Source of the DNA: Colwellia sp. 1_MG-2023
Lineage (GTDB): Bacteria; Pseudomonadota; Gammaproteobacteria; Enterobacterales; Alteromonadaceae
DNA: 64,000 nt
Direction: 5' to 3'
NCBI RefSeq assembly: GCF_030546755.1
Contig: NZ_JAUOPE010000001.1
Span: 1-64,000 of the forward strand
Shown: positions 46,770 to 55,473 of the stretch, piece by piece
Numbering within the stretch: position 1 is the first letter of the stretch
Layout: the number at the start of each line of letters is the position of its first letter
The notes under the pieces: model-generated
Seen by the model: the letters and a program-made list of their open reading frames with translations, nothing else
What the model was told of the DNA's origin: nothing
Databases searched by the model: none
Position numbers and translations under genes: made by a program

Positions 46770-47516
46770 TTAGCCTCTAAAATTATCGCCAAACGCTTCT
46801 TGTAAACGTCTGATTGCGTCTTTTAGTAATTTCTCTGTTAATTGTTCAGCTAATGCGCCATCCTTATCTGCTATGGCTTGGTAAACTTCACGGTGAAAAG
46901 AAACAGATGAGCTATTTTCTCTAGGATCTTTATTGGTAATTTGAGCACTAATTAATAAAGATGAATAAATCACGCCTTCCATTGCCGTTAGAAAATCATT
47001 CTGTGCTGCTCTAAACACTGAGCGATGGAAAATAGCATCAGCAATTATGAACTTCTCAACAGAGCCTTTTTCAATCTCCATACCAATACAAGCAGATTCA
47101 ATTTCAGCCAAAGCTTCAGGCGAAGCTCTTTCAGCAGCCCAGCGAGCAGCTTTAGGTTCAAACGCTAATCGAATATCCATTAATTGATTAATTAAATCTT
47201 TACTCGGTGGTGCACTTACTAACCATGCTAAAACATCATCATCCCATAGAACCCATTGACTTCGTGGTTTAACACGAGTGCCAATACCACGTCTAACATC
47301 CAAAAGACCTTTACCTACCAATATTTTTACCGCATCACGAATAACCACGCGGCTTACTTGGTACTTTTCAGTTAATGATGCTTCATCATCAATTAATGTA
47401 CCTTCTTCAATAGTACCAGCCACTATCCGACGACCAAGTTCACGTGCAACTTGAATAGGCATACTCGGCGTCATAGTCGCCGCTCGTTTTAAGTCGTAAT
47501 AAACTAATTCACTCAT
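46770..47516 (-). CDS. FadR/GntR-family transcriptional regulator, DgoR-like
   Basis: A 248-aa DNA-binding regulator. Its N-terminal winged helix (about residues 18-82: VARELGRRIVAGTI, then EKYQVSRVVIRDAVKILVGKGLLDVRRGIGT) precedes an FCD ligand-binding domain (ADAIFHRSVFRAAQND, then FHREVYQAI with metal-type His residues). It can be aligned with E. coli DgoR, the galactonate-responsive repressor (shared W-x-x-L/W-D-x-DVL-x-W and EPxxARWAAERA). The ligand is likely 2-keto-3-deoxygalactonate or galactonate. A palindrome of the same type as four others in this locus sits 12 bp upstream of its own start, so it is probably autoregulated and controls the carrageenan genes. Confidence 0.88.
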   Translation of the reverse strand: MSELVYYDLKRAATMTPSMPIQVARELGRRIVAGTIEEGTLIDDEASLTEKYQVSRVVIRDAVKILVGKGLLDVRRGIGTRVKPRSQWVLWDDDVLAWLVSAPPSKDLINQLMDIRLAFEPKAARWAAERASPEALAEIESACIGMEIEKGSVEKFIIADAIFHRSVFRAAQNDFLTAMEGVIYSSLLISAQITNKDPRENSSSVSFHREVYQAIADKDGALAEQLTEKLLKDAIRRLQEAFGDNFRG

Positions 47517-47527
47517 AATAGATACAC

Positions 47528-47542
47528 AAACATTATACGTTT
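47528..47542. promoter_or_regulatory. GntR-type operator AAACATTATACGTTT (site D)
   Basis: The core fits AAACAT-N3-ACGTTT, 12 bp before the start of the regulator gene, consistent with negative autoregulation. Confidence 0.75.
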
Positions 47543-47623
47543 ATAAAGTTAATAGGTAATGAACGAAATTTTACTTTAATCACTAATAGAACACAATGTT
47601 AACCATTTATTATTTCAAGTAAA

Positions 47624-47643
47624 AACGGCTTTAATTAGCCGTT
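47624..47643 (-). terminator. Intrinsic terminator of the galactonate operon
   Basis: The perfect 7-bp stem AACGGCT/AGCCGTT with a 6-nt loop is followed by TTTTT on the minus strand. It lies 8 bp after the dehydratase stop. Confidence 0.85.
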
Positions 47644-47650
47644 CAACTTT

Positions 47651-48820
47651 TTACCAATTGGTTACGCTGCCATCGTCACGAGTTAAATGAGGTGCTTCGG
47701 TGAATGTAGCACTTTGTTCAGCAATTTTATCTTCATTTACTTCAACACCTAACCCCGGTAACTCAGGAATAATAAAATTTGATCCATGCATAGTCGCTTG
47801 AACAGGAAATAATTCGGGATTATCAAAGCCAAGTTGTTCAAAGGGTGAAGATCGACACTCAAGCCAGCTAAAATTAGGTACAGCAGCAGCCAGATGAATA
47901 GATGCTGCTGTGCATATTGGCCCTAGAGGGTTATGCATCACTAAATCAATATAATGTGCCTCAGACCAACCGGCCACTTTAAGCGCTTCGGTAAAGCCAC
48001 CAACATTGCAAATATCCAATCGATTATATTGCATTAACTCTCGTTCAATAAAAGGCATAAATTGCCATTTTGATGAAAACTCTTCCCCAATAGCAAAAGG
48101 TATATTTGTCAACTTTCTAAGTGTTTCATAGGCTTCTGGCGTTTCATCTCTTATGGGCTCTTCAAGAAAATCGAGAGTCCCTGCAGGAATTTTTTGACAC
48201 AAAGATGCCGCTTCAGCAACACTCAAACGATGATGAAATTCAAGACCAATCACCACTTCATGACCTAAAGCTTCACGAGCTTTAATCAACCAAGGTACTG
48301 TATTATTTATAGACTCCCTTGGTTCAAAACGTGCAACACCGCTTGAAGAGTATGCAGCGCCCATACCATCAGCGATAAAACGAATACACTTCCAGCCCAT
48401 TTCTTTTAATTGTAGCGCTTGCTCAATCATTAACTCACTTGGTTCTGCGGGTACAGTTGCAAAGGCAGGAACAACATCACGTTGTTTACCGCCAATTAAT
48501 TGGTAGACAGGTACACCAAGTGCTTTTCCTTTAATATCATGTAATGCAATATCAATTGCCGCCATAGCAGCAGTAACCACTCTACCCCCTTCAAAATAAT
48601 GACTTCGATAACATTCCTGCCAAATTCGACCAATATTCATAGGGTCTTGGCCAATGATAAATTTTGCGAAGTGCTCTATCATCATTGCTACAGCTTGTTC
48701 GCGAAAAGAAAAGCCTGCTTCACCCCAGCCATAAACCCCTTCATCTGTTTCAACTTTTACGATTAATTGGTTTCGAGTGCCCACCCAGATAACATATGGC
48801 GTTATTGCGGTAATTTTCAT
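47651..48820 (-). CDS. Enolase-superfamily galactonate dehydratase (DgoD-like)
   Basis: A cytoplasmic 389-aa sugar-acid dehydratase. Features: N-terminal capping domain with GWGEAG, three barrel metal Glu in GLEFHHRLS, FLEEPI and GEEF, and catalytic-type His in MHNPLGPICTAAS, the segment characteristic of galactonate/gluconate dehydratases. It would convert D-galactonate to 2-keto-3-deoxy-D-galactonate, giving the galactose half of carrageenan the same intermediate as the anhydrogalactose half. It lies 29 bp after the aldolase and is last gene of the transporter-kinase-aldolase-dehydratase operon. Another acid-sugar dehydratase specificity is possible. Confidence 0.83.
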   Translation of the reverse strand: MKITAITPYVIWVGTRNQLIVKVETDEGVYGWGEAGFSFREQAVAMMIEHFAKFIIGQDPMNIGRIWQECYRSHYFEGGRVVTAAMAAIDIALHDIKGKALGVPVYQLIGGKQRDVVPAFATVPAEPSELMIEQALQLKEMGWKCIRFIADGMGAAYSSSGVARFEPRESINNTVPWLIKAREALGHEVVIGLEFHHRLSVAEAASLCQKIPAGTLDFLEEPIRDETPEAYETLRKLTNIPFAIGEEFSSKWQFMPFIERELMQYNRLDICNVGGFTEALKVAGWSEAHYIDLVMHNPLGPICTAASIHLAAAVPNFSWLECRSSPFEQLGFDNPELFPVQATMHGSNFIIPELPGLGVEVNEDKIAEQSATFTEAPHLTRDDGSVTNW

Positions 48821-48849
48821 AAATGCTAATCCTAATGTGTTTACTTTAT

Positions 48850-49500
48850 TTATTCATCTAACAATTGATTGAAGGTGCGAACAAACGCACTCGCCGCTTT
48901 TCGAATATCATCGTCGGTCATAGTTGGTTTGAATAAAGAAGAACCTAATCCAAACCCTTGAGCTCCAATATCCATTAATGGTTTCATACTTTCAACTGTA
49001 GGATCTATTCCACCAACGGGAAAACACAAAGTTCCTTTAGGTAAAACTGAATTTAATGCTTTAAATCCGTCATTTCCAAGTGCTGATACGGGAAATAATT
49101 TTAATCCAGTGGCACCTGCAGCCAATGCAGAAAATGCTTCTGTTGGAGTAACAACCCCAGGAAAAGTAGCACAACCAGCCGCAACCGAAAGTTTAATAAC
49201 TTCTTCATTCATATTAGGTGTAACAATTAAATTAGCGCCAGTCGCAATAACTTGTTTTGCTAATTCAGGTGTTGTAACTGTTCCTGCACCTACGAAGTAT
49301 TGCTGTTTATGCTCCCCTAAAAAGTGTTCGACGAGTTTTTTAATACTTATAAACGCATCAGGGCTATTTAATGGAACTTCAATCATAGTGAAACCTTCTT
49401 CAATTAAAATTGAAGCAACTCGAATCACATCTTCAGGTAATACGCCACGAATGATTGCGATTAATGGAAATTGTTCTTTAATATTAAATTTTTTAAGCAT
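48850..49500 (-). CDS. 2-dehydro-3-deoxy-6-phosphogalactonate aldolase (DgoA/DauD-like)
   Basis: A class I KDPG/KDPGal aldolase, 216 aa. Signature segments are VPLNSPDAFISI (DgoA type, E. coli has TLNSP), GAGTV near residue 70, TPN and the Schiff-base Lys in GLKLFPVS. It cleaves 2-keto-3-deoxy-6-phosphogalactonate to pyruvate and glyceraldehyde 3-phosphate, the last step of both the galactose and the anhydrogalactose branches. Its start overlaps the kinase stop by eight bases, so translation is coupled. KDPG (gluconate) specificity is less likely given the NSP motif and the kinase partner. Confidence 0.9.
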   Translation of the reverse strand: MLKKFNIKEQFPLIAIIRGVLPEDVIRVASILIEEGFTMIEVPLNSPDAFISIKKLVEHFLGEHKQQYFVGAGTVTTPELAKQVIATGANLIVTPNMNEEVIKLSVAAGCATFPGVVTPTEAFSALAAGATGLKLFPVSALGNDGFKALNSVLPKGTLCFPVGGIDPTVESMKPLMDIGAQGFGLGSSLFKPTMTDDDIRKAASAFVRTFNQLLDE

Positions 49501-50419
49501 TATGTATTACCTTAGTTATTTCAATCATACCAGCAAGAAAGCAGTCATCTCCGCTATTAAAAGTCGATCCAATGGATAAAATATCACAGGCCATTTTATA
49601 CTTTTCACATAGCTTTTGACCGCCAACTAAAAACACATGACTACTATTTAAACTTTTCAATTCATTGCCAATAAGTAATCCAGAAAGATAATCATGAACA
49701 TCAGTATCGGCTATGTTATTAAACAATCGATGAGTTCTAGCTGCGAATATTGCACTGGTTAATTTATCAGTTTTACCTTCAGTAACCCCTAAAACAAAAG
49801 CATCCTTATTTTCTATTTGTTTAGGAAGACCTTTACCAAGGATCGTATGTTCAGTAATGACAGAGAAAAGCTCTCCCGTCATAAATGAAGATAATTCCGT
49901 GATTTCAGAGTTTACTACTCGAATATGCTTACTATGGGTACCCGGAAGTATTGCATTAAATAAAGGTTTATTAATTAATTGTGCAAGACCAAAAACTTGT
50001 ACTTCTTCGCCTCTCATGACATCAAAAGCACCAGCTTTTGTTCTATGACTAACACCGGGAATAATTGAACCAGAGGCCCCCCAGGGTAAGGTAAACGAAT
50101 AGATTTGAGAGGCTAGTTTTTCTTTATTTACATCAGTTTCTACATAATCAACATTGAACCACCCAGTAAGTGAGCCAACCATGCCTGCCATTATAATTGG
50201 CAGTTTTTTATATGATGGCAACCACTCAGATAAAACATTTTCTAGGGCTTTTGCAAAGTTTCCATCTTTTACGTGCAGCAAGCCTAATGGAAGCTCCTGC
50301 TTTTTAATTAGATTACTATTTTTGTCCATCAGGAAAACTCGAAAGTTAGTCGTCCCCCAATCAACAATAAGGTATCCCATAGATAATTTTTTTATATTCA
50401 TTTTAATATTCTTCTTCAT
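49493..50419 (-). CDS. 2-dehydro-3-deoxygalactonokinase (DgoK/DauC-like)
   Basis: A cytoplasmic kinase of the DgoK family, 308 aa. The N-terminal phosphate-binding DWGTTNFR is diagnostic, followed by MAGMVGS, GEEVQVFGL, PGTHSKH, FMTGELFSVI and a C-terminal LVGGQKL. It phosphorylates 2-keto-3-deoxygalactonate at C6 for the adjacent aldolase. Several in-frame Met codons precede DWGTT (50434, 50419, 50401, 50380); I choose 50419, preceded by AAGTGA, with limited confidence. It overlaps the aldolase by eight bases, with the transporter upstream. Confidence 0.88.
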   Translation of the reverse strand: MKKNIKMNIKKLSMGYLIVDWGTTNFRVFLMDKNSNLIKKQELPLGLLHVKDGNFAKALENVLSEWLPSYKKLPIIMAGMVGSLTGWFNVDYVETDVNKEKLASQIYSFTLPWGASGSIIPGVSHRTKAGAFDVMRGEEVQVFGLAQLINKPLFNAILPGTHSKHIRVVNSEITELSSFMTGELFSVITEHTILGKGLPKQIENKDAFVLGVTEGKTDKLTSAIFAARTHRLFNNIADTDVHDYLSGLLIGNELKSLNSSHVFLVGGQKLCEKYKMACDILSIGSTFNSGDDCFLAGMIEITKVIHNA

Positions 50420-50450
50420 TTCACTTAACAACATTAATATCTATATTATT

Positions 50451-52019
50451 TTAAGTTGTTACTAATTCCTTTTCGATTGCTTCAATGGTTTTCCCTTTAG
50501 TTTCAGGTAGCATGAAAGTCATTACTACCAAGCCGAAAAAACCTATAGCTCCATAAATCAAGAAAATAGTAGACACGCCTAAATGTTCTAATTGCCATGG
50601 AAAGAATTCACTCACAGACCAAGACGAAATGGTTTGTACTAAAGCGGCAAAAGGTAAGGCGACGCTTCTCACTTTATTAGGGAATATTTCAGAGAAAATC
50701 ACCCATAAAATTGGACCAATTGAGATATTAAATGCAGCAAGAAAAGCAAATATGCCAAAAAGCACCATCAACGAATTAATACCTTGAATACTAGAATTAA
50801 TAATAATACCGCTGACTAAAGGTAATTCTTTTTTCGAAAATATTTTGGTGAGTTCTGCTTTTAATTCAACATCAGTTGAATACACCTTCCCTACTAAGGG
50901 TTGTAATCTGGATACATCTATATTTTGTTGGTCTACTTGATGTTCTATTTTAGAGAGTACCTCTTCACTAAAAACATAAGTTACTTTGCTAAAGCCGTAC
51001 CAAGTTGAACCATGAGCAACAACAACCAACAATAAACCTGCCAAGGTTAAAAACCTACGTCCTAATTTCTCGACAAAACTAATAGCAAATATTGTTGAAA
51101 CAACACCCACTAAGCCCATAATAACGGTTTGTAAAAATGTATCTTGAACACTCATACCTACCTGTTCAAAAACGAGTGGAGCAAAAAATAAAACTGCATT
51201 CATACCTGTAGCACCTTGTACAACTGCATATACAATTGCGAGTGAAAGAACAAAACGCATTTTTTTGCTAAATAATTGTTTCAACTGATCTAACGTACTA
51301 TTTTTTTCTTCTTTATTTAGATTTTTTGTCACTTCCACAATGATCTCATCCGCTGCCACTGAAGAAGATATTTTTGTTAAGATGGCTTTCGCTTCATCAC
51401 TTCTTCCTTTCAATATTAACCATCTTGGCGATTCAGGAATAAACAAAATTAAAGTGATCCAAACAGCGTTAGCAATAAGCTCGGCGCCAAGCATATAACG
51501 CCATATATTTTCATTATCCAACCAAGCGATGTCGTCCATGACTTTGATAAGGAAGTAATTGATTAAGAAGGCAAGTAATAGTCCAATAGCTATCATTAAT
51601 TGGTTGACTGAAACATACTTACCACGTTTATCTGCCGGTGCAACTTCGCCAATGTACATTGCTGAGACTGTTATAGAAGCAAATGCGGCACCACCAATAA
51701 AACGACCAACTATTAGCATTTCATAATTAATAGCAAATGCAGAAAGCAGAGTTGAAATCGCGTATGCGATCGCAATTGATAATAGTATTTTTTTACGACC
51801 AAATCTGTCGCACAGCGTACCAGTAATAAATAATGCACAAATAACACCAATTAAAGCTATACCAGCCACAGTACCTGTTTGTGCGCTCGTTAGTTCAAAT
51901 AGAGAACTGATAAATCGGATAGCTCCAGAAATATTAGCGGCATCTAAACCGAAAACAAATCCACCAAAAGCAGCAACTAATGAATAAAATGCTACATTTT
52001 TATTTATACCTGACATCAT
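50451..52019 (-). CDS. MFS sugar porter
   Basis: An inner-membrane transporter of 522 aa with about 12 hydrophobic segments. Sugar porter family marks: DRFGRRKILL between segments 2 and 3, PESPRWLILKGR before the central loop, EKLGRR, and the C-terminal PETKGKT. An extra loop of about 60 residues (VFSEEVLSKIEHQVDQ to KKELPL) separates late segments, as in several bacterial sugar/H+ or Na+ symporters. It would import D-galactose, anhydrogalactose or a disaccharide released in the periplasm. It leads the transporter-dgoK-dgoA-dgoD operon, with operator site E 83 bp upstream of the start. A second ATG lies directly after the first (52016). Confidence 0.88.
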   Translation of the reverse strand: MMSGINKNVAFYSLVAAFGGFVFGLDAANISGAIRFISSLFELTSAQTGTVAGIALIGVICALFITGTLCDRFGRKKILLSIAIAYAISTLLSAFAINYEMLIVGRFIGGAAFASITVSAMYIGEVAPADKRGKYVSVNQLMIAIGLLLAFLINYFLIKVMDDIAWLDNENIWRYMLGAELIANAVWITLILFIPESPRWLILKGRSDEAKAILTKISSSVAADEIIVEVTKNLNKEEKNSTLDQLKQLFSKKMRFVLSLAIVYAVVQGATGMNAVLFFAPLVFEQVGMSVQDTFLQTVIMGLVGVVSTIFAISFVEKLGRRFLTLAGLLLVVVAHGSTWYGFSKVTYVFSEEVLSKIEHQVDQQNIDVSRLQPLVGKVYSTDVELKAELTKIFSKKELPLVSGIIINSSIQGINSLMVLFGIFAFLAAFNISIGPILWVIFSEIFPNKVRSVALPFAALVQTISSWSVSEFFPWQLEHLGVSTIFLIYGAIGFFGLVVMTFMLPETKGKTIEAIEKELVTT

Positions 52020-52101
52020 ATGTACCTATTTAACTTCATTGAAATGAAGATTATTTTAAATATCTAGAATCAATTTAACATCACAACGGCAAAGATACAA
52101 T

Positions 52102-52128
52102 AAATATAAACATATGATGTTTATATTT
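52102..52128. promoter_or_regulatory. Extended GntR-type operator (site E)
   Basis: The core at 52108-52122 is AAACATATGATGTTT; the full arms AAATATAAACAT and ATGTTTATATTT are perfect 12-bp complements around ATG. It lies between the divergent transporter (start 52019) and SDR (start 52232) genes and could control both. Confidence 0.82.
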
Positions 52129-52231
52129 TTCATTTTATATATTATCATCACCTCATTACTCATTAACACATTTATAAAAATATGCCTTTAATTAAATTTA
52201 AGGTATTGTTTTTTAAATATATAGGTTAAAA

Positions 52232-53011
52232 ATGAATTCTCGTTTAAATAAACAGGTTGCAATAATAACTGGTGCCGCTGATGGTATTGGACAAGCAATA
52301 GCTCAATTATTTTGTCAAGAAGGCGCTTTAGTTTGTATCGCAGATATAAACGAAATACTTGGTCAAGAGGTGGTTAACTCATTAACAGCACAAGGTGGAA
52401 AAGCCATTTTCGTAAAAACAGATGTCGCTGCTCATGAATCAGTTAAACATATGGTAAAAACAACAGTTGAAGAACTTGGTGAGCCAAATATATTAATAAA
52501 TAACGCTGGCATTATTTATCCTAATGAATCCCCTCTTAACACCACTAAAGAGCAGTGGGACAAAAGCTTTAATGTTAATCTCGATGGTATGTGGAATTGC
52601 TGTAAAGAGGTACTTCCCTTTATGCAAGCTGCAAAAAAAGGCGCAATCGTTAATATAGGCTCAGTACATTCATTTAAAATTGTGCCGAATCATTTTCCTT
52701 ATGCCGTTACAAAACATGCTGTTATTGGGTTAACTAAAAACTTAGCAGTTGAATTTGGTGCTGATAATATTCGTGTAAATGCTTTATGCCCTGGTATGGT
52801 AGAAACACCAGCCGCTTTTAGATGGTTTGAGGAGTCCGAAGATCCTGTTGCCGCTAGAAAATCTTTAGGCGATATTCACCCTTTAAAACGTAACGCAAGT
52901 TGTGAAGAAATAGCAAAACCGGCATTATTTTTAGCCAGTGATGATTCGAGTTTTATGACTGGTCAAAGTTTAATTGTTGATGGTGGACGCTCTGTCGTCT
53001 ATCACTTATAA
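52232..53011 (+). CDS. SDR-family dehydrogenase, probable sugar 1-dehydrogenase
   Basis: A classical short-chain dehydrogenase, 259 aa, cytoplasmic. It shows TGAADGIG cofactor loop (residues 14-21), Asp at the end of beta2 (ADINE; NAD+ preference), NNAG, catalytic Ser in IGSVHS and YxxxK as YAVTK, and a C-terminal TGQSLIVDGG. In this locus the missing step is oxidation of D-galactose to galactonolactone, which an SDR could catalyse; a 2-keto-3-deoxy-galactonate dehydrogenase role, as known in the L-anhydrogalactose pathway, is an alternative. It is divergent from the transporter and shares operator E. Its stop is 15 bp from that of galM. Confidence 0.78.
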   Translation: MNSRLNKQVAIITGAADGIGQAIAQLFCQEGALVCIADINEILGQEVVNSLTAQGGKAIFVKTDVAAHESVKHMVKTTVEELGEPNILINNAGIIYPNESPLNTTKEQWDKSFNVNLDGMWNCCKEVLPFMQAAKKGAIVNIGSVHSFKIVPNHFPYAVTKHAVIGLTKNLAVEFGADNIRVNALCPGMVETPAAFRWFEESEDPVAARKSLGDIHPLKRNASCEEIAKPALFLASDDSSFMTGQSLIVDGGRSVVYHL

Positions 53012-53026
53012 AGTGGTTCAGCTGAA

Positions 53027-53998
53027 TTAAATAGCTAAAAATTCAAAGGTAATATTTTTTTGATAAACGTTTTCAGGTTGTAATATCCGCTCTGGAAAAT
53101 GTGGAAGATTGATGGCATTGCTATAATTTTGGGCTTCTAAGCACACACCTTGATATGGGATAAACGGCCCTGACAAACCGACTCCTGTATAGAGTTGAAT
53201 GGCGAGTTGATCTGTATAAACATTCATTTGTACATTATTTTGATGAGAAACAAGTGATGCTTTAAGTTTATTTTCATTACGATTTAGTACAAAACAGTGA
53301 TCATAACAACGCATTTTTTTGAGCAATTTATTTTTTGCAGTATTTTGACTTTCACCTATGTGTTTAAAACTGTTGAAGTCAAAATCTGTATTCTCTACAG
53401 TGACGATTTCTGCGCTGGGTAACCCATTACTTTTTCTATCAAGCATATATTGTGCATGGATCTGTAATTTCAACGATTCACAAGTTTTATCCCCTAGATT
53501 GAAATAAGCATGATTAGTTAAACTAATAGGGGTTGCTTTATTACTCTTTGCGTTGAAGTCAATGCTTAATTCATTTTCTTCAGTTAGTTGATAAGTTACA
53601 GTCACTATCAAATCACCTGGAAAACCTTGATCACCGTTTGGTGACACCAGCGAAAGTTTAACTGAATTATCACTTGCCTCAATTAATTCCCAATATCTAA
53701 GAGAGAAATTATCTTCGCCGCCATGCAGGCAATTGGGCGCTTCATTAGAAGATACAACGTATGCTTCACCATTTATTTCAAACTTGGCATTTTCGATACG
53801 ATTTGCCACACGTCCACAAATGGCTCCTAAATAAAAGGGATCATTTAAGTAATCAACAGGATCAGAATACCCAACGGTCATTTCCGCACCTTTTCCACAA
53901 ACGGGAAACAAAATAGATTTAATACGCGCACCAAAATTGACGATTTCAACTCGCATACCATTTTGGTTCTGTAAACGGAAAACTTTTAAAGACTTCAC
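53027..53998 (-). CDS. galM: Aldose 1-epimerase (galactose mutarotase)
   Basis: A cytoplasmic mutarotase, 323 aa, of GalM length. Motifs: NFGARIKSI at the N-terminus, GAICGRVANRIENAKF, NEAPNCLHGG with catalytic His, LTNHAYFNLG with second His, and a C-terminal catalytic Glu in CLEAQNYSNAIN. It interconverts alpha and beta galactose released by the hydrolases, supplying the anomer needed by the dehydrogenase. It is convergent with the SDR with only 15 bp between stops. It is last recognisable member of the carrageenan locus. Confidence 0.92.
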   Translation of the reverse strand: MKSLKVFRLQNQNGMRVEIVNFGARIKSILFPVCGKGAEMTVGYSDPVDYLNDPFYLGAICGRVANRIENAKFEINGEAYVVSSNEAPNCLHGGEDNFSLRYWELIEASDNSVKLSLVSPNGDQGFPGDLIVTVTYQLTEENELSIDFNAKSNKATPISLTNHAYFNLGDKTCESLKLQIHAQYMLDRKSNGLPSAEIVTVENTDFDFNSFKHIGESQNTAKNKLLKKMRCYDHCFVLNRNENKLKASLVSHQNNVQMNVYTDQLAIQLYTGVGLSGPFIPYQGVCLEAQNYSNAINLPHFPERILQPENVYQKNITFEFLAI

Positions 53999-54399
53999 TT
54001 AATAAGTCCCTAGAAAAATAAGAAAACTAATTATATTAAAATTTTTTATGCACAATCCATAAGTTTCAATCAGTTAATGAATTTACTTTAGTGATTTGTA
54101 TATTTTAAAAATCATTGGAGTTTCTATGGCGCTATATGCCCCACAGCGAGATAGAGTTTTGAAATTTTTACTAAACAAAAAGTCAGATAAACAGAAAATC
54201 TAATTTCGATTTTCAATTAGACATTAGAATTAATTATCCAAATATCAAGATAAACATCTTAGAATTATTTTATTATCTGATGAAGGGCTGTTTGTCGGCT
54301 CACTTGTTGCCTCAGTAAGCTAAGGCTTGCGCCTGCTTCTTATCTAGATGAACATCAACAAGCCTAATTTAAGTGTTTCTGGTTAACTTTGTACGATGA
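53999..54399. other. Intergenic region, junction between carrageenan locus and mobile element
   Basis: About 400 bp with no supported gene. It contains the galM promoter and the 3' flank of the unknown operon. The short palindrome GCCT-N10-AGGC lies near 54310-54327. No clear att site or target duplication is seen, although an element boundary is expected in this interval or nearby. Confidence 0.45.
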
Positions 54400-55473
54400 T
54401 TAAAAGAGACTGCTAGCGTTGATACTCCTGATACGAGATTTTATCTCTGCATGAGAAGAAATAAATGCTATTACTAACTTAACAAGAGTAGTTAATTCAA
54501 TGCTGTAATAATCTAGCTTGCCAAATATAGGTGTAATATTTATTCCTTGTAGAAAGGTTCTAACTTCTGTTTCTACATATAGTGCAAACTTGTCACTTGC
54601 TCTCGACTCTAAGCAAACGACAACACCACAATCATTTGGTTTAAACCTAGTTGAGTTATCAGCAGCACCTATTTTAGTAATGCTTGCACCTGCGAATTTA
54701 ACATAAAAGTATGGTGAATCTCTCTGAAGTGCTGGGATACGTTCAAAGTAATTAACATTCAAATTATCAACCTTTAAGTTAATCCACTTATTTTGAAAAC
54801 CAAGCTTTTCTCTCTCTATGAATTGATTACAATGAGTAGTAACTTCTTTTCCCAACCGCTTTTTTAACTCATGTCGTGATAAGCAGGATATTTCTGAAGT
54901 ATTCATTAATTCATTCAACAGTAAAAACACTCGTTTTACTCGCGCTGGAAAAAAGTGAGATGCAGGCAAATTCAATACGATACCTTTGAGCTGCAACCAT
55001 CTTACTAACTCTTGATTAGGCCAATTTCTTCTATCACCTACAGACCAGCCTTGCTGCTGCCACCCCCTATATAATTCTCTGACGGGAATATTGATCAATG
55101 TTCGCTGTGTTGCCATTTGAAAACCGTGTGCCGCACTATATAACAATGGCGACATATGAATACCTTCCGGCTTCATTGATAAACAACATTTAGCATGCTG
55201 AGTTGTTTGTACTCGTAAAATATCTGCAATATCTTGAACAATGTTTTTATTTTGATTCGCGTAATCACAAGCATTTTTTGGGCTTAAAGTGACATTGGCT
55301 TTAAGTTGCAGTAGCTCGGATATAATACTCACAGAAACACAGTTCAAGTGAACCCCGTTTTTAGTCGCATCAAGTAAAGCATTAGACAAGTATCGAACTA
55401 ATTGGTCGTAATCGTTGCATCTAAAACCAAGCGTACTAGCAGCAGACTCAAGCTTTGTCATGGTTGTTTTCAT
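54400..55473 (-). CDS. Unknown protein, third gene of coupled operon beside the recombinase module
   Basis: A 357-aa soluble protein; I do not recognise a family. No signal peptide or membrane segment is visible. The N-terminal half is helical with a Cys pair (KCCLSM); the middle holds RELYRGWQQQGWSVGDRRNWP and a basic stretch (PARVKRVFLLLNELM, then SRHELKKRLGKE); the C-terminal half alternates beta-like segments (YFYVKFAGASITKIGAADNS, CGVVVCLES, FALYVETEVRTF). Aromatic and basic clusters could bind nucleic acid, but that is a guess. Its ATG overlaps the preceding stop as ATGA, so translation is coupled. Defence or element-maintenance cargo is suggested only by position. Confidence 0.6.
   Translation of the reverse strand: MKTTMTKLESAASTLGFRCNDYDQLVRYLSNALLDATKNGVHLNCVSVSIISELLQLKANVTLSPKNACDYANQNKNIVQDIADILRVQTTQHAKCCLSMKPEGIHMSPLLYSAAHGFQMATQRTLINIPVRELYRGWQQQGWSVGDRRNWPNQELVRWLQLKGIVLNLPASHFFPARVKRVFLLLNELMNTSEISCLSRHELKKRLGKEVTTHCNQFIEREKLGFQNKWINLKVDNLNVNYFERIPALQRDSPYFYVKFAGASITKIGAADNSTRFKPNDCGVVVCLESRASDKFALYVETEVRTFLQGINITPIFGKLDYYSIELTTLVKLVIAFISSHAEIKSRIRSINASSLF

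Noticed and set aside
49109-49579. A 156-codon plus-strand frame opposite the aldolase gene.
   Set aside because: It is antisense to a clear KDPGal aldolase, compositionally odd (Ala/Thr/Ser rich) and has no recognisable domain.
10875-54157. The 13-mer actctatctcgct at 10875-10887 recurs inverted at 54145-54157, roughly at both edges of the carrageenan region, suggesting terminal inverted repeats.
   Set aside because: A 64-kb AT-rich window is expected to contain many chance 13-mer pairs, the flanks do not match, and no target duplication or transposase goes with them.
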